Under the pieces are notes generated by a model, which saw nothing but the letters and a program-made list of their open reading frames with translations, did no database searches and was not told the origin of the DNA. The position numbers were made by a program, and so were the translations under genes. A DNA stretch of 64,000 bases from Bolinopsis microptera (taxonomy: Eukaryota; Ctenophora; Tentaculata; Lobata; Bolinopsidae): assembly GCF_026151205.1 (NCBI RefSeq), contig NC_087076.1:20578828-20642827 (forward strand), in the 5' to 3' direction. Below, in pieces: positions 10,830 to 21,760 of the stretch (the first letter of the stretch is position 1; each line of letters opens with the position of its first letter).

Positions 10830-12554
10830 AGGATGAGGGGACCTTAGAAAAAGTTTTTTTCTCGTGCAAATCATATTATTACATTAATCGTAAAAACCAC
10901 TTTAGTGAAATCCGCAAAGTTGTATTTCATTCGCGCGCCGAGATATCCAGCCAAAACAATTTGAACCTGTGACGTCAATTATGTGAGTTGCTCTGATCCG
11001 CGCATATAGAAATACAGGTAAAATGAGCGTGCGGGCTGACTAAATTACTAATTAAGAATACATAAACAATTTACAATACTAACAAGCCTATAGCCAATGG
11101 AGAGGAGACTTTTTATGACCGGTTGAAAAAAGAATTATCACCCTACGATAACCATGAGCCGAGATACACCTGAAATAAGATTGAAGTCACACAGAAAGGC
11201 ATGTAAATTATGTATATTTATAGCTCCCAACGTAACACCTAGCAACTCCCTGTATCGTACCACAGTTGATATATCAACATGTCATATCAACACAACACGG
11301 TCCTAATAAAAACGGATCGGGTAGGTATGAAATGCATGTCTTCATTCCAGTTGGACAAGCACCAAGCACCAAGCTTTTAAGTTCTAACTCACTATGTGAC
11401 ACTATTTATAACGTAAGCAAGATTTGCAACTATTACACCAAGCAATATTATACCAAGCATAGCAGACGAACACATCCACATTCGTTACGCTTTACACTCA
11501 AGTCACAGCAAACTAAAACGGTAAATTATAAATGAGTGTACAACTAAAGGCCGGTACACGCGCAGTGCCAAACCGCACGTGCGCACTCAGATAGGACTAG
11601 AGGCGCCAAGGGCCAGCTAGTAAAATGTATTCTACTACATCATACATTCAATCGATTTTTAGATCTTCTGTTGCGGCGCTTTGCTGTCTTAAAAGTTTGT
11701 TCATTTGAAAGCTTTTTCACTATAAATATAAAGAGTGTCTTTATACATCATTCTACATACAACATTCTTTGGGATACTGGAGCTGAACGGACTGGGTAAA
11801 GGACGGCGCTTCAGACTACCACAGTGTGTGGTGAGAGTTATCCGCAGAATGTACCCCAGCAAGTCAGGCAAATATGTCGGATTTAAATCACTAAACGAAC
11901 AAGTTTCGGAAAAGCTAAACATATATTAAGTGGGTCGGTCAACATATCTTCTATTTCATATGTAGTGCTCTGCCAATTGCAACACTTGATTTGATTGTGC
12001 TCTGCCGATTGCAACACTTGATTTTATATTGTTCGTCGCACATTTCATATGAAAATACATTCCTTTATTCTTGTATAAAGAAATATGCCGATTTTTAATT
12101 GTGTCCATATCGGGTTTCAAACAAGTCAAAACAAAATAGCAGTTTGTGGTTTAGTTAGCGGATGCTACTTATCTTAGCTATTTATAAATAGAAATACCTA
12201 CTACAACTACAAGAAAGCCTTTCTGAGTTACATTTAACTATTAAAGAGAATTATTCGTAACTTAGACTAATTCAGTGCAACCAAAGATACCGCTCTCGCA
12301 AACGCCAAAGGTAACACGACGCAAGTAAAACAGAACAGGACAAATGGTTGACACGAGCGAAGGGTGTGCGCGCACGCACGTTGGTCTTACACATAATTGA
12401 CGTCACAGCCCAAAATTGCTATCAGCCAATAGGAGCGCGGCGTGATATTGCACGAATTATCGATTTCACAGTCCGGCGTATTTTTTGATTCTACACACTT
12501 TCACAGGACTTAAACGCGAATATTTGAAAGTAAATTCTAAGGTCCCCTCATCCT
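10830..12554. mobile_element. 1.7-kb TIR element flanked by TTAA, no transposase
   Basis: A perfect 20-bp terminal inverted repeat, AGGATGAGGGGACCTTAGAA, is found at 10830-10849 and inverted at 12535-12554. TTAA is at 10826-10829 and 12555-12558. The interior contains only short frames without family resemblance, so the element is non-autonomous or decayed. It begins 13 bp after the end of the fold-back element at 9991-10812. The TTAA flanks fit a piggyBac-like origin, but the tip sequence does not prove this. Confidence 0.75.
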
Positions 12555-12642
12555 TTAACAAGTTTTTAACCTTCAATTTAACACATGTAATGTCACGTGT
12601 GATCTTTACAAACCAAGATATTTTCCTATTTGCAAACATTTT

Positions 12643-13656
12643 TCAATCGCTGTCATAGCTGCTACCATCAGAGTCTGAGTCCGTATCAGCAGCCACTTCG
12701 CCCGAGTTGGGTGGAGCAGGCTGGTCAGGATTATCTAGATATATCGGGTCTAAACCTTCCATTCTCATTTTTGAATGCAGAGCCGCGGGAGGTATTCCCA
12801 TGTGCACCATCTTGAAATATTTTGCATACCGTGGATCTTTGCTGACTGGTGTGTATTCTGAAATGGGAGAGATACTGAAGGTCACTAACTTAAATAAGCG
12901 GGAAAATTAAGCAAGTCAGTGATAAAAGGACGTCAAATCCTTTTGATATTTTCCCAGTACAACATAAAGTGTTACGCACATATCTACCATACACGATATA
13001 GGGTTAGGGTTATATATACATGGTCCAGTTAGGAACTTCTCAGTCAGATAGCACCAATACCCAATTAGTTACATAGTTAGTTAAATAGTTACAAGAAACA
13101 AGTAGACCTGAATAATGTATACCTGGAGCTGGTTCAGAAGCAGCAGCAGCAGTAGCAGCGGGCTGCTCATTCTCTTCCTCTATCTTATCAGCAGGTACAA
13201 CAGGAGCTGACTGTACCGTCTGTTCAACTGGGACTGCTGTGTTGTTATCCTTGCTAACAGCTTCCTCTAGCTTGACCCCCTCAAGTTCAGGAATGGAGGC
13301 TAGTTTAGCCTCTAATAACAGGAGGGTTGTTTGGATTTGTTGGGTACGGCGGTCTACCTCTGCTAGTTTACTCTCAGCTTGACACGCGAATCTGTTCAAA
13401 TGTCCTGTCATCTGGGGGAGTCTCTAGGTTAATATTTAGTGAATTTAGTGAATTTATGTTTATATTCAGCACAGAATGAAATGGAAAACTTTAGCAATAC
13501 GACGTATCTATAATACACTGTTTAAAACATGAAACTACAATATCCAACCTGTATAATGAAATGGTTGATATAAGCAAGTGTTCGTTTGTGCTGTAAAGGT
13601 TCTAGAAGCTTCAAGTCCAGACTCTGCCCCACAAGTGGGACTCCATCTGCGTCCAT
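12643..13656 (-). CDS. WASHC3: WASH complex subunit 3 (CCDC53)
   Basis: Three coding exons in reading order: 13549-13656, 13123-13411 and 12643-12857. They are joined by GT-AG introns in phases 0 and 1 and give 203 residues, close to the usual 190-200. The start MDADGVPLVGQSLDL matches the family N-terminus. Next comes a helical region (NHFIIQ then HLNRF, KLAEVDRRTQQIQTTLLLLEAKL) that forms the coiled coil, then a Pro/Ala/Glu linker, then the conserved C-terminal block KDPRYAKYFKMVHMGIP with the LDP motif and an acidic Ser/Asp tail. The family protein is part of the pentameric WASH complex, which activates Arp2/3 on endosomes for retromer sorting. Both introns are short (about 140 and 265 bp). 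Identification is firm by motif order and exon phase. Confidence 0.95.
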
Positions 13657-14080
13657 TACCTTGGCCACGTGTTCTGGACCACGTGTTTTGAGGAAACTTC
13701 ACATTCTACCTAGTACCTATAAGTACCGCTCAAGTTATAGTTTTATCCTTATAAAAGCCTGATTGTCATGTGATCCGAGCATTACAAGTTTCACGTCAAG
13801 TTTCAATTTAGAATTAATGTACTAGATCAAACTCAAAATATGTTCCTTTTCTTATACTTTGGTGTCTAATTTAATGAATATGCAAACAGTAGCGATATTG
13901 ACAGTTAGCAGTTGATACTGGGTGATACAGTGAAAATAACAAGTTTTATGAACTCCTCATAATTTTAAACAAGACAACAAAACTATCGATAAACCAAGGA
14001 CTTCGACTAATCACAGTTTTCATAAATTAATATATCATACAAAGTTGGGTGGGATTGTCCGCTTAAAAACGCTAACTCCA

Positions 14081-17000
14081 TCACTGAGAAGGAGCGAGAA
14101 GGGACAGACTAGCGATACACTGGTTGATATTCGCCTCCTCCTGTTCAGCGGAGATACTAGCGATAACCTCCTTCTCCAGCCAAGCCACGATGTGGTTCCT
14201 GATGAAGGCCTTCTTGGTGTTCTCTAACTCAACCTGGTAGTCCAAACGCTTCTTTACTTCAGTGTGGACGGTCTTTATTCGGCGTCTGTATTCCGCTTCG
14301 ATCTCTATTTGGACCAGTTCACGTTTGATGTCGAAGATGTCGCCGGCCAGCTGGAGACTTTCGATAGCAGCCTTTTCTTCGGCAATGGCTTCTTCGTAGG
14401 CAGCAATCTGAACCTGTTTACCTGACAAGTTTATCACGTTAGAACTTTAACAGAAAACACTGCAGATATTCATGGAACTCCGGGTAACAATGTGACTGGC
14501 AATAAAATTAGATTAATATAATACAATTATAGGCATCATGTAGCCTCCAGGCTCGACAAACCCCGACAAACCCCGACAAACCCCGACATATCCTTCAACA
14601 AACCCCGACAGACCCCGACAAACCCCGACAGACCCTGACAAACCCCGACAGACCCCGACAAACCCTGACAAACCCCGACATATCCCGACAAACCCTGACA
14701 AACCCCGACAAACCCCGACAAACCCTGACATATCCCGACAAACCCTGACAAACCCCGACAGACCCCGACAAACCCTGACAAACCCCGACAAATCCCGACA
14801 AACCCTGACAAACCCCGACAAACCCCGACAAACCCTGACAGACCCTGACAAACCCCGACAGACCCCGACAGACCCCGACTATCCCGACAAACCCTGACAA
14901 ACCCCGACAAACCCCGACATATCCCGACAAACCCCGACATACCCCGACAAACCCTGACAAACCCCGACAAAACCCCGACGTGTCGAGATGTGTCGTATCA
15001 TGTCGGGCCCACCGGCTACATGATGCCTAATTATATAATTAATATTTGCAATTTCAAATAGATAATGGATTATTGAAGGTGTGCACTGCAAATATCTCTT
15101 CTCCACCCCCGATCCCGACCAACTGATTTATCTCGAATGTTTTAACAAAAGATCTTTTCTTCCTAAAAACATTCCCAGAAAGTTTATTGTCATTATCAGA
15201 TGACAAGTCGATAATGTAGCGACTTATAACTTGAGAAAATAGCAGTTTAGATAATTACATATTTTGCAGGCATTTTAGCTTTTAAATAAACACTTGTGTT
15301 GGCCGTTGGGATCTAATGTTACAAAGTTTAAAACACTGAATACAATTGCATCATTATGTTCAATTATGCTCATGAAGTTATTTATTGTGTAATGTAACAT
15401 AATGTAAGTTACGATGTTGAACAATCTAACCTGAGAATACCTAATCTCTAAAGGCTTACAATTTGGCAATTTGTTCAGCTTGATTGCGGTGTTTTTTGTC
15501 TCCGCATTTTCCGCACATAAAACAATTTAAGCAGGTGTGGAATAACACTATTTGCAAAATAGTGAGTTGCCTCTGATCAATATCCGGTACAATACATCGT
15601 GTCGGCATAATTAACATTATTTTTCATGAAAATATAGTTTTATCATAACTGGAATGAAAAACCAATATTGATCCTTAGTAGTGATTACTCAAGGCGCTCG
15701 AGTGAAAAAGTCGCTTCGGGTTATATATAATATATAAATAAATAAATAAATAAATTCTAACATTTATTACACGCTTCGACATTAAAATATACCCAACAAA
15801 GATGTACATTAAAGTCATTCAAGCGAGACTTAGTGTTGAAATAGCAAGATTATGGACTTTTTAAACAGTTCAGATTTTATGAACAAATATTTGTATGAAG
15901 TTACCAAAATTATGCACTTTCATATCAGTTCAGACATTATGGACAAATATTAGAAATATTATCAAAAGCTAGTTGGAAATAAAACGTCTTTAGGGCATTT
16001 TTAAAACATTCTACAGATGATAATGATCTCACTGAGTAGGGTAATTCATTCCAAATTTTTGGTCCACAAAACATAAATGCAGCATCTGTTCGTCTGAAAT
16101 GAGGAGCAGGAGGAACTTTCAACAAATAAAAGTCATCATCTAGTCTGGAACTTTGTCTTCGTACTTCCCTTAGATTGACGTGTCCTTGTAAGTACTGAGG
16201 GGCTATGTTATTAAGACACTTGAAGACCAGAAGTGATATTTTGAACTTAATTCTGAACCGAACAGGCAGAAAGTGGAGCTTTTTGAGGTAAGGCATGATA
16301 GGTTCACGTATCTTTTTTCCGTAAAGACCAAAGATAAATCTAGCAGCATTGTTCTGTATCTTTTGTAGCTTATGAAGATTCTTTTCTGTTATTCCATAAT
16401 AGACTGAGTTGCAGTAGTCTATGAAACAGAGGATATTGGAGTGAACTAACTGAACTTTTAGGTCATGGGAAAGCTTCGAACCGATTCTTGCTAAGTCCCT
16501 TTGATTCAAATAACATACTTTGGAGACAGCATTTATTTGAGAGTCCAGATTCATTTGGTGATCGAAAAGGAATCCCAGGTTCTTGGCTTTGCTAACAGGG
16601 CAGATTGAGAGGTCTCCTAAATCCATTGTCTGGATTGGGCTGACATATGGTCCTATATCAATGAACTCTGTTTTTTCGTCATTCAGTTTTAGGAAGTTAA
16701 CTGTCATCCATTGCTTTATCTCCAGAAAGCAATTTTTCACAGCTGTTAAATCAGGATTAGAACTGTGAACATCAAAAGTAAAGTACACCTGTGTGTCATC
16801 TGCATACAAATGTATCGAGAAACCATATTTTGTGACAATTTCTTCAAGATCTCTGGTATACAATATGAACAGTAGCGGTCCTAAAATGGATCCTTGAGGT
16901 ACACCAATATCCAGATAGCCTTCAGAAGATGTGGCTTTTTTTACTTTAACCTTGAATGTGCGATTATTAAGGTAACATTGTAACCAGCTGAGTGCTAGTT

Positions 17001-20000
17001 CTGTAATACCATACGCATTCTTGAGTTTCGTAAGAATGAGGTTATGGTTTATGGTGTCGAAAGCAGCTGATAGATCTAAGAGTAGAAGCACAACATTCGA
17101 TTTGCTGTCAATCATCATTAGAATATCATTATGTATTTTGGTAACTGCAGTTTCACAACTATGGAATTTTCTATAGCCTGATTGATATGGGGAAAACAGG
17201 TTGTTGACATCAGCATATTCATTTAATTGGCAATGAACTACTTTTTCTAGTATTTTGGACAGATAAGTGAGATTGCTAATCGGTCGATAGTTTTTCAGCT
17301 CATCAACATCTAAGGTAGGTTTCTTGAGTCCAGGCCTAATAGATGCTTCTTTTAGGGCAGAGGGAAACTTTCCGACTCTTAGTGATTCATTCACGATGTA
17401 ATGGATGATTGGGAGAAGCTCGGGTAAGCAGTTCTTGAAGAGCCACATTGGTATGACATCGAGTACGCTTGATTTATTGGGAAGACTCTTAATTAAGGTT
17501 TCAAGGTCTGATAATGAGACTTCCTTAAACTGATTAAGTCTACACTTTGCATTATCTATCGAAGTAGAGTCCTTGGTACCTTGACCGTTTAGGGAAGTGT
17601 TTTGAATTTCCTTCTCAATATTAGAGTAAATGGTCTTTACTTTTTGATCGAAGAAAGTCTTGAGTTTGGCAGCCACTTCGATATCTTCACCATTTGGTAA
17701 TTTGTTGGAGCCATATTCCTTATCTAAAAGTTTATTTATGACTTTATAGGTCCCTTTCGAGTCTCCTTTGCAAGAACTGAGCTGTTTATCATAGTAGCCA
17801 TCCCTAGCTCGATTGATAGTGATTTCTGCGTCAACACATTTTTCAAAATGAGTAGTTTTAAACTCATCATTCTCTGGATACTTTTTGGCTTTTCGTTTTG
17901 CCCTTCTCCTCTCTCTGACAGCAATTTGACATTTATTATCCCAAAAATCAGACTTTTCAGCAGTAAATCGTTTCGTAATAAGTGGGGCATGTTTGTCTAG
18001 CACCTGTTCAAGGACATTTTGATAAAGGTTCACAGCCTCGTCTAAGGATTGATATTCAGAAAGGTTAAGCTCTGAACAAAACAGATCTTCCCTGAACTTA
18101 TCGATGTCAATTTTGCTTAGCTCTCTGACATCTTTTTCTTCATATGTACGAGCTTTATGAAGATCGAATGTGACTGGGACCTGAAAACTTACTAGATAGT
18201 GATCAGAGCTGGTTCCAGTGCTTGTCTCTACCATCATATCTGTTACAGACAATGAGTCACTTACACAGCCTAGAGTAAATAACAAGTCCAGTGTCCCGCC
18301 GGAGATGTGAGTAGGAGAGTCGACATGCTGAAGGAAGCCTTTGCTCTCACAAAGAGCAATAAAGTTCTGGGCAACATTATTGTATATGTCTTCAACATGG
18401 AAATTAAAGTCACCACAAATAATTGGAGATCCAGTTTTAAGCAGAAGATTGTCCAGGTATCCATCAAAGTCATCCATAAACTTAGATATTTTTGTTTCAT
18501 CATATTTCACTTTGGCCTGAGTGCTGCGATAAACTACACATAGCCTGATAATCTCACCAGCAGTTTTAATGACACATTCAAGTACTTCAAAAGATGAATA
18601 TTTAGTAACGTCATTGCGTACAGGCGATATCATTTTGGGGTTGAAGAGAAAACCAACACCACCTCCCCTACCTCTTCGAGGGGCACTGATAATATCGAAC
18701 CCAAAATCACGGATTTCGGCAAACTTTGCCCGATCATTAGTTTTTAGCCAAGTTTCCGTGATACAACAGATAGAAATCGAGTTATCTTTAAGCATTTCTA
18801 GTACGCCACAAGTTTTGTTGCATAGAGACCTTGCGTTGAAACAACCAATAGAAAGCTGTGATTTCTGTCGATTAGCACCTAATTTCACATTACGTTTTTT
18901 GAAATAAAGTCAGTGTTAGCAGCAATACGTTTAGTTTCTCTTACCAACACAGGACAATCGAAAGCTGCCGCATTATGTGTTCTTGAATTCTCGGCATCAT
19001 TAGTGTGTGTTGAAGCCAAACATCGAGCACAGGCATGTTTGTCCTTCTTCTGCTTAAATTGGCATGCTGAAGACCGGTGACTTCCCATACATACATATAA
19101 ATAGGTTATATTACACGTCTTACACATAACAATCATATTGTATTGATTTGAACTTGTTAACTTCAACAACCTTTTCTTGTCACCAGACCGGTTTAAAAGT
19201 AAAGAATATAGGAAATATAGAAGAATATATATATAGAAGAAAATGTCCCGGAAATGAAGGAGCTGATAAAAATGGACTCGACGAACGTTATTTTATCTAA
19301 AATATCAACGTGTTACTTAAAACCACAATTAACATGTTGTTTTACATCTCTATATTATATTGTGTAGAATAGATTTTTAACTACATTAAGGCCAATAAAT
19401 TTGGTTCACAATAAATTTGGTTACTAAAATGTTGGTTACTATCATTTTAGTCACATTTTTCGACTTATCGAGACCATTTTCCATTCCATTTAAATCAAAT
19501 AAATTAGATTTTTCCATTGTTTAGCTAGTTTTTTCTCGATTTCGCACATAAAGTCATACTTTAAAGTTTAACGTCAGGCATTTTGATTAAATGATTTGTT
19601 GCAATTTGCCAGGAAAAGGAAGTAAGAGAATGTGAAAGCATAAAAGCAGTGGATTACACGTGTAATAGTCAAAGTAGTTCAGCAGTAAGAACAGTGATAT
19701 CATTATATTAATTATAAACAATGTAAGCTCAATAATATTCATGTCATATATGCTCTACTGAAATTTTGGTCTGCGTTTAAATTAGTCGCCGAAAAATTTA
19801 GTCTCAATAAATTTGGTTTACAACAATTTTAGTCAAAATGTTGACTAAATTTATGGTAGACTAAATTTGTCGTTCTTAAGGTATTAACCTTTTAGTTAGC
19901 TAAGCTGATAAGGAGTTAAATGGTATACTTTTAACGTACACAGGAATACAAAATTGAAGTTGAACTATTTGTGATTGAAAACCACTCAATAAAATCACAC

Positions 20001-20965
20001 AAGAGCTTTGGCTCGGACAAATACCTTTTCAGGGATATCTCGCAGATCTTGATATTATGCTACAATTACCATACTCCCACCCACTTAAACTAGACACTTC
20101 TCCTTACCTTCACTCATTGTAGTCTCTATGCTTGCAGTGTATTTGTCGAGTCCATCAATCACCATAGGTCCTATCTTCTTGCCTAAACCGTAGGTGCACG
20201 TAAACAGAATTGCTCCAGCCAAGACCTGAGTATATGTTTTAAAGTTAGCATTTGAACGTAAATTCAAATAAATTCGACATTATAATTTGCATTCAATGAA
20301 AAGGTTTAGACCAACCACGTGCTTTAAATCTACAAGGTTTTTCCTCTATACCAAGTTAACTAAAGTCGTGTTTAACCAAATTTAAACGAATTAAACGAAG
20401 CTTAGTTACACACATCCATGCAAGATTTTACAAGCTATTTCTATGTTACTTACGTCGGCATCAAGAACAATCATTTCCTTGCTGACAGCTGTAGCGAGGA
20501 GGGAGCCTCCAAGTACTGCTGCTCCAGTTTGTCCAGTTGAGAGGGGATTCTTACTTGCTTTTACCTCAGCAACATCTGAAACAAAAATAAATGTCAAATA
20601 TCAGAACATTTAACCGTGAAATACATCTCGTGGTATATGTAATAAAGCGATCACAAAACAAACCATGTTTATTGTTTAAGGTACCAAGATATCCAAAGTA
20701 TAATATTCAACTGCTAGATCAATAATTGTTGATCTAGCAGTATCAATTTATCAAATAAAATGAAGCAAAAAATGGAAATACATGGCGTATGACTGTTTAA
20801 AGGTTTGCAATAATTAATACCGATGTGTTAGTAGAACTAAAGTCTGAGTTAAAAGTTAAAGGGTTAAAAAGTTCAAAAACACATACCTGAAGAAAATCTG
20901 TTGGTGATAGAGACCAGAGGGAGCTTGGAGCTCTGACGAGCAAGCAGGCAAGTTCTACTGAGCAT
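14081..20965 (-). CDS. ATP5PB: Mitochondrial ATP synthase subunit b (peripheral stalk)
   Basis: Four exons: 20887-20965, 20454-20575, 20108-20225 and 14081-14421. Phases are consistent throughout and give 219 residues. Exon 1 encodes an Arg/Ser-rich mitochondrial presequence (MLSRTCLLARQSSKLPLV). Exons 2 and 3 encode the paired hydrophobic segments (GAAVLGGSLLATAVSKEMIVLD and VLAGAILFTCTYGLGKKIGP) of the membrane anchor. Exon 4 is the long stalk helix, with VKKRLDYQVELEN and the C-terminal WLEKEVIASISAEQEEANINQCIA typical of the family. The protein links F1 to Fo as part of the stator. The last intron is 5.7 kb and is filled with mobile DNA, including a same-strand LINE with an intact frame. 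The start codon lies one base after a strong acceptor (TGCTTTTTAG), so a 5' UTR intron or a trans-spliced leader is likely. Confidence 0.93.
14530..15029. mobile_element. Inverted-repeat element carrying a minisatellite
   Basis: A perfect 16-bp inverted repeat, TAGGCATCATGTAGCC, is at 14530-14545 and inverted at 15014-15029, flanked by ATTA on both sides. About 85 percent of the 500 bp between is a 10-bp tandem repeat. The terminal repeats make this a miniature transposon rather than a free-standing minisatellite. It lies in the last intron of ATP5PB. Confidence 0.8.
14553..14980. repeat. 10-bp minisatellite, unit AAACCCCGAC
   Basis: About 42 copies of a 10-bp unit with variants AAACCCTGAC, AGACCCCGAC and ATATCCCGAC. 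Variant units recur in mixed order, for instance the TATCCC form at several positions, which suggests multi-unit duplication. The strand is strongly skewed, with one strand made of C, A and few other bases. Open frames reading CRGLSGFVGV in every minus frame are translations of this repeat and not genes. Confidence 0.95.
15937..18909 (-). CDS. LINE ORF2: endonuclease and reverse transcriptase
   Basis: The frame is open from just below the stop at 18910-18912 to 15937, about 990 codons. The N-terminal APE-type endonuclease shows the blocks GCFNARSL, ITETW, GDFNFHV and SSDHYLVSF. The reverse transcriptase follows with NYRPISNLTYLSKILEK, LDLSAAFDTINH, GVPQGSILGPLLFILY and the catalytic YADDTQ. 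The C-terminal region with FRRTDAAFMFCGPKIWNELP is usual for CR1/L2-type elements. There is no ATG in this frame before the endonuclease; the first Met comes about 30 codons after the GTG at 18888. Synthesis by -1 frameshifting from ORF1 is therefore likely (slippery site at 18894-18900). The product would copy the element by target-primed reverse transcription. Confidence 0.93.
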   Translation of the reverse strand, partial: LYFKKRNVKLGANRQKSQLSIGCFNARSLCNKTCGVLEMLKDNSISICCITETWLKTNDRAKFAEIRDFGFDIISAPRRGRGGGVGFLFNPKMISPVRNDVTKYSSFEVLECVIKTAGEIIRLCVVYRSTQAKVKYDETKISKFMDDFDGYLDNLLLKTGSPIICGDFNFHVEDIYNNVAQNFIALCESKGFLQHVDSPTHISGGTLDLLFTLGCVSDSLSVTDMMVETSTGTSSDHYLVSFQVPVTFDLHKARTYEEKDVRELSKIDIDKFREDLFCSELNLSEYQSLDEAVNLYQNVLEQVLDKHAPLITKRFTAEKSDFWDNKCQIAVRERRRAKRKAKKYPENDEFKTTHFEKCVDAEITINRARDGYYDKQLSSCKGDSKGTYKVINKLLDKEYGSNKLPNGEDIEVAAKLKTFFDQKVKTIYSNIEKEIQNTSLNGQGTKDSTSIDNAKCRLNQFKEVSLSDLETLIKSLPNKSSVLDVIPMWLFKNCLPELLPIIHYIVNESLRVGKFPSALKEASIRPGLKKPTLDVDELKNYRPISNLTYLSKILEKVVHCQLNEYADVNNLFSPYQSGYRKFHSCETAVTKIHNDILMMIDSKSNVVLLLLDLSAAFDTINHNLILTKLKNAYGITELALSWLQCYLNNRTFKVKVKKATSSEGYLDIGVPQGSILGPLLFILYTRDLEEIVTKYGFSIHLYADDTQVYFTFDVHSSNPDLTAVKNCFLEIKQWMTVNFLKLNDEKTEFIDIGPYVSPIQTMDLGDLSICPVSKAKNLGFLFDHQMNLDSQINAVSKVCYLNQRDLARIGSKLSHDLKVQLVHSNILCFIDYCNSVYYGITEKNLHKLQKIQNNAARFIFGLYGKKIREPIMPYLKKLHFLPVRFRIKFKISLLVFKCLNNIAPQYLQGHVNLREVRRQSSRLDDDFYLLKVPPAPHFRRTDAAFMFCGPKIWNELPYSVRSLSSVECFKNALKTFYFQLAFDNISNICP
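18885..19190 (-). CDS. LINE ORF1 C-terminal part, zinc-knuckle protein
   Basis: This frame precedes and overlaps ORF2. It shows Cys/His clusters (CKTCNITYLYVCMGSH, then ACQFKQKKDKHACARC, then FDCPV) like the gag-type knuckles of ORF1 proteins that coat LINE RNA. It ends SKNVM with TGA at 18885-18887. The codons before the stop contain A AAA AAC in the zero frame, a classical -1 slippery heptamer leading into ORF2. No convincing start codon is seen and the N-terminal part is missing, in line with 5' truncation. Confidence 0.7.
   Translation of the reverse strand, partial: RSGDKKRLLKLTSSNQYNMIVMCKTCNITYLYVCMGSHRSSACQFKQKKDKHACARCLASTHTNDAENSRTHNAAAFDCPVLVRETKRIAANTDFISKNVM
19390..19875. mobile_element. 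TTAA-flanked inverted-repeat element, 486 bp
   Basis: Diverged terminal inverted repeats of about 45 bp built from repeated AAATTTGGTT / AAATTTAGTC words face each other, with TTAA just outside both ends (19386-19389 and 19876-19879). There is no ORF. It resembles the TTAA-flanked elements at 9991 and 10830 only in its flanks, not in sequence. Confidence 0.55.
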
Positions 20966-21750
20966 CCTAAAAAGCACAAGTTGCATAAAGTGATGTTTAA
21001 GTAATACACATTACAAGAGCTGCACCTGTCGTAAGGTATGCTCAACAGAATACAGTGGCACAATAGATGGATTAATATCATGTCTCATGCTAATGTCAGC
21101 TTCATCTACAATATCAAAAATAGATCAGAGGACCTACTTTCTTATTACAATAGAGCACATATAATCACACATGCCGTTTTATAATACCCCCTCTTGATCT
21201 TGACAAGATAAAGTCTGCCTGCTGACACAGAAAGCTATTCACGTGCAAATATTATTGGAGCAACGCATTTTGATCTGTTCTGTTGTTATTGCATTGAATT
21301 ATTTGTGGTATATTTTAATCGGCTTTATCTTATTACAGATTTATTAGCCTCCAGTCTCAACCCTGTAACTATAGGCTTTCTAGTCACTTATAAGAATTGA
21401 ACAACCCTTGGACTGGAGTCTGTGTCTATTAGTACAAAATCTGTTACTATAAAATCAAAGGTTGAAGAAGACTGTTACAGATTCTTTGCCAAAATGACAA
21501 AAAATAAAATTGATGGCTAGCTACACACCAACAATAAGCCTGATGACTGAAAGTGAGTATTGAGGAATCTTGGAGTTAGATTCTCAGCCGATTTATTTAA
21601 TTTTAGTTTTTAAAGGTGACTGATATAACTCATGAACTAAATATTCATCGCAAAGACATGTGATGAACACTATTCTCGTCACGTTCCTTACATTCTGAAA
21701 CCGTAATTTTTGTGGCAACCAGATTGCTATTGCGCAGGGAATGTACAGCA
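20966..21750. other. Upstream of ATP5PB, no gene seen
   Basis: AT-rich sequence that should contain the ATP5PB promoter or a 5' UTR intron. No clear core promoter element or coding frame was recognised. Confidence 0.5.
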
Positions 21751-21760
21751 AATAATCTTA

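Larger units (their letters stand above)
15735..19190 (-). mobile_element. CR1/L2-type LINE, probably 5'-truncated
   Basis: The element lies in the sense direction inside the last ATP5PB intron. It contains a zinc-knuckle ORF1 end, a complete EN-RT ORF2, a short 3' UTR and a 3' tail of (TTTA)n read on the minus strand at about 15735-15755. Upstream of about 19190 the ORF1 frame loses protein character and soon meets a stop, so the 5' end appears truncated. The unbroken 983-residue ORF2 argues for a young insertion. Confidence 0.85.

Noticed and set aside
11266-11922. Transposase or gene inside the 1.7-kb TTAA-flanked element
   Set aside because: The frames are short, have no transposase motifs, and lie on both strands over the same interval.
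14513-15106. Several minus-strand open frames reading CRGLSGFVGV repeats
   Set aside because: They are translations of the 10-bp minisatellite; every frame is open because the unit lacks stop codons.
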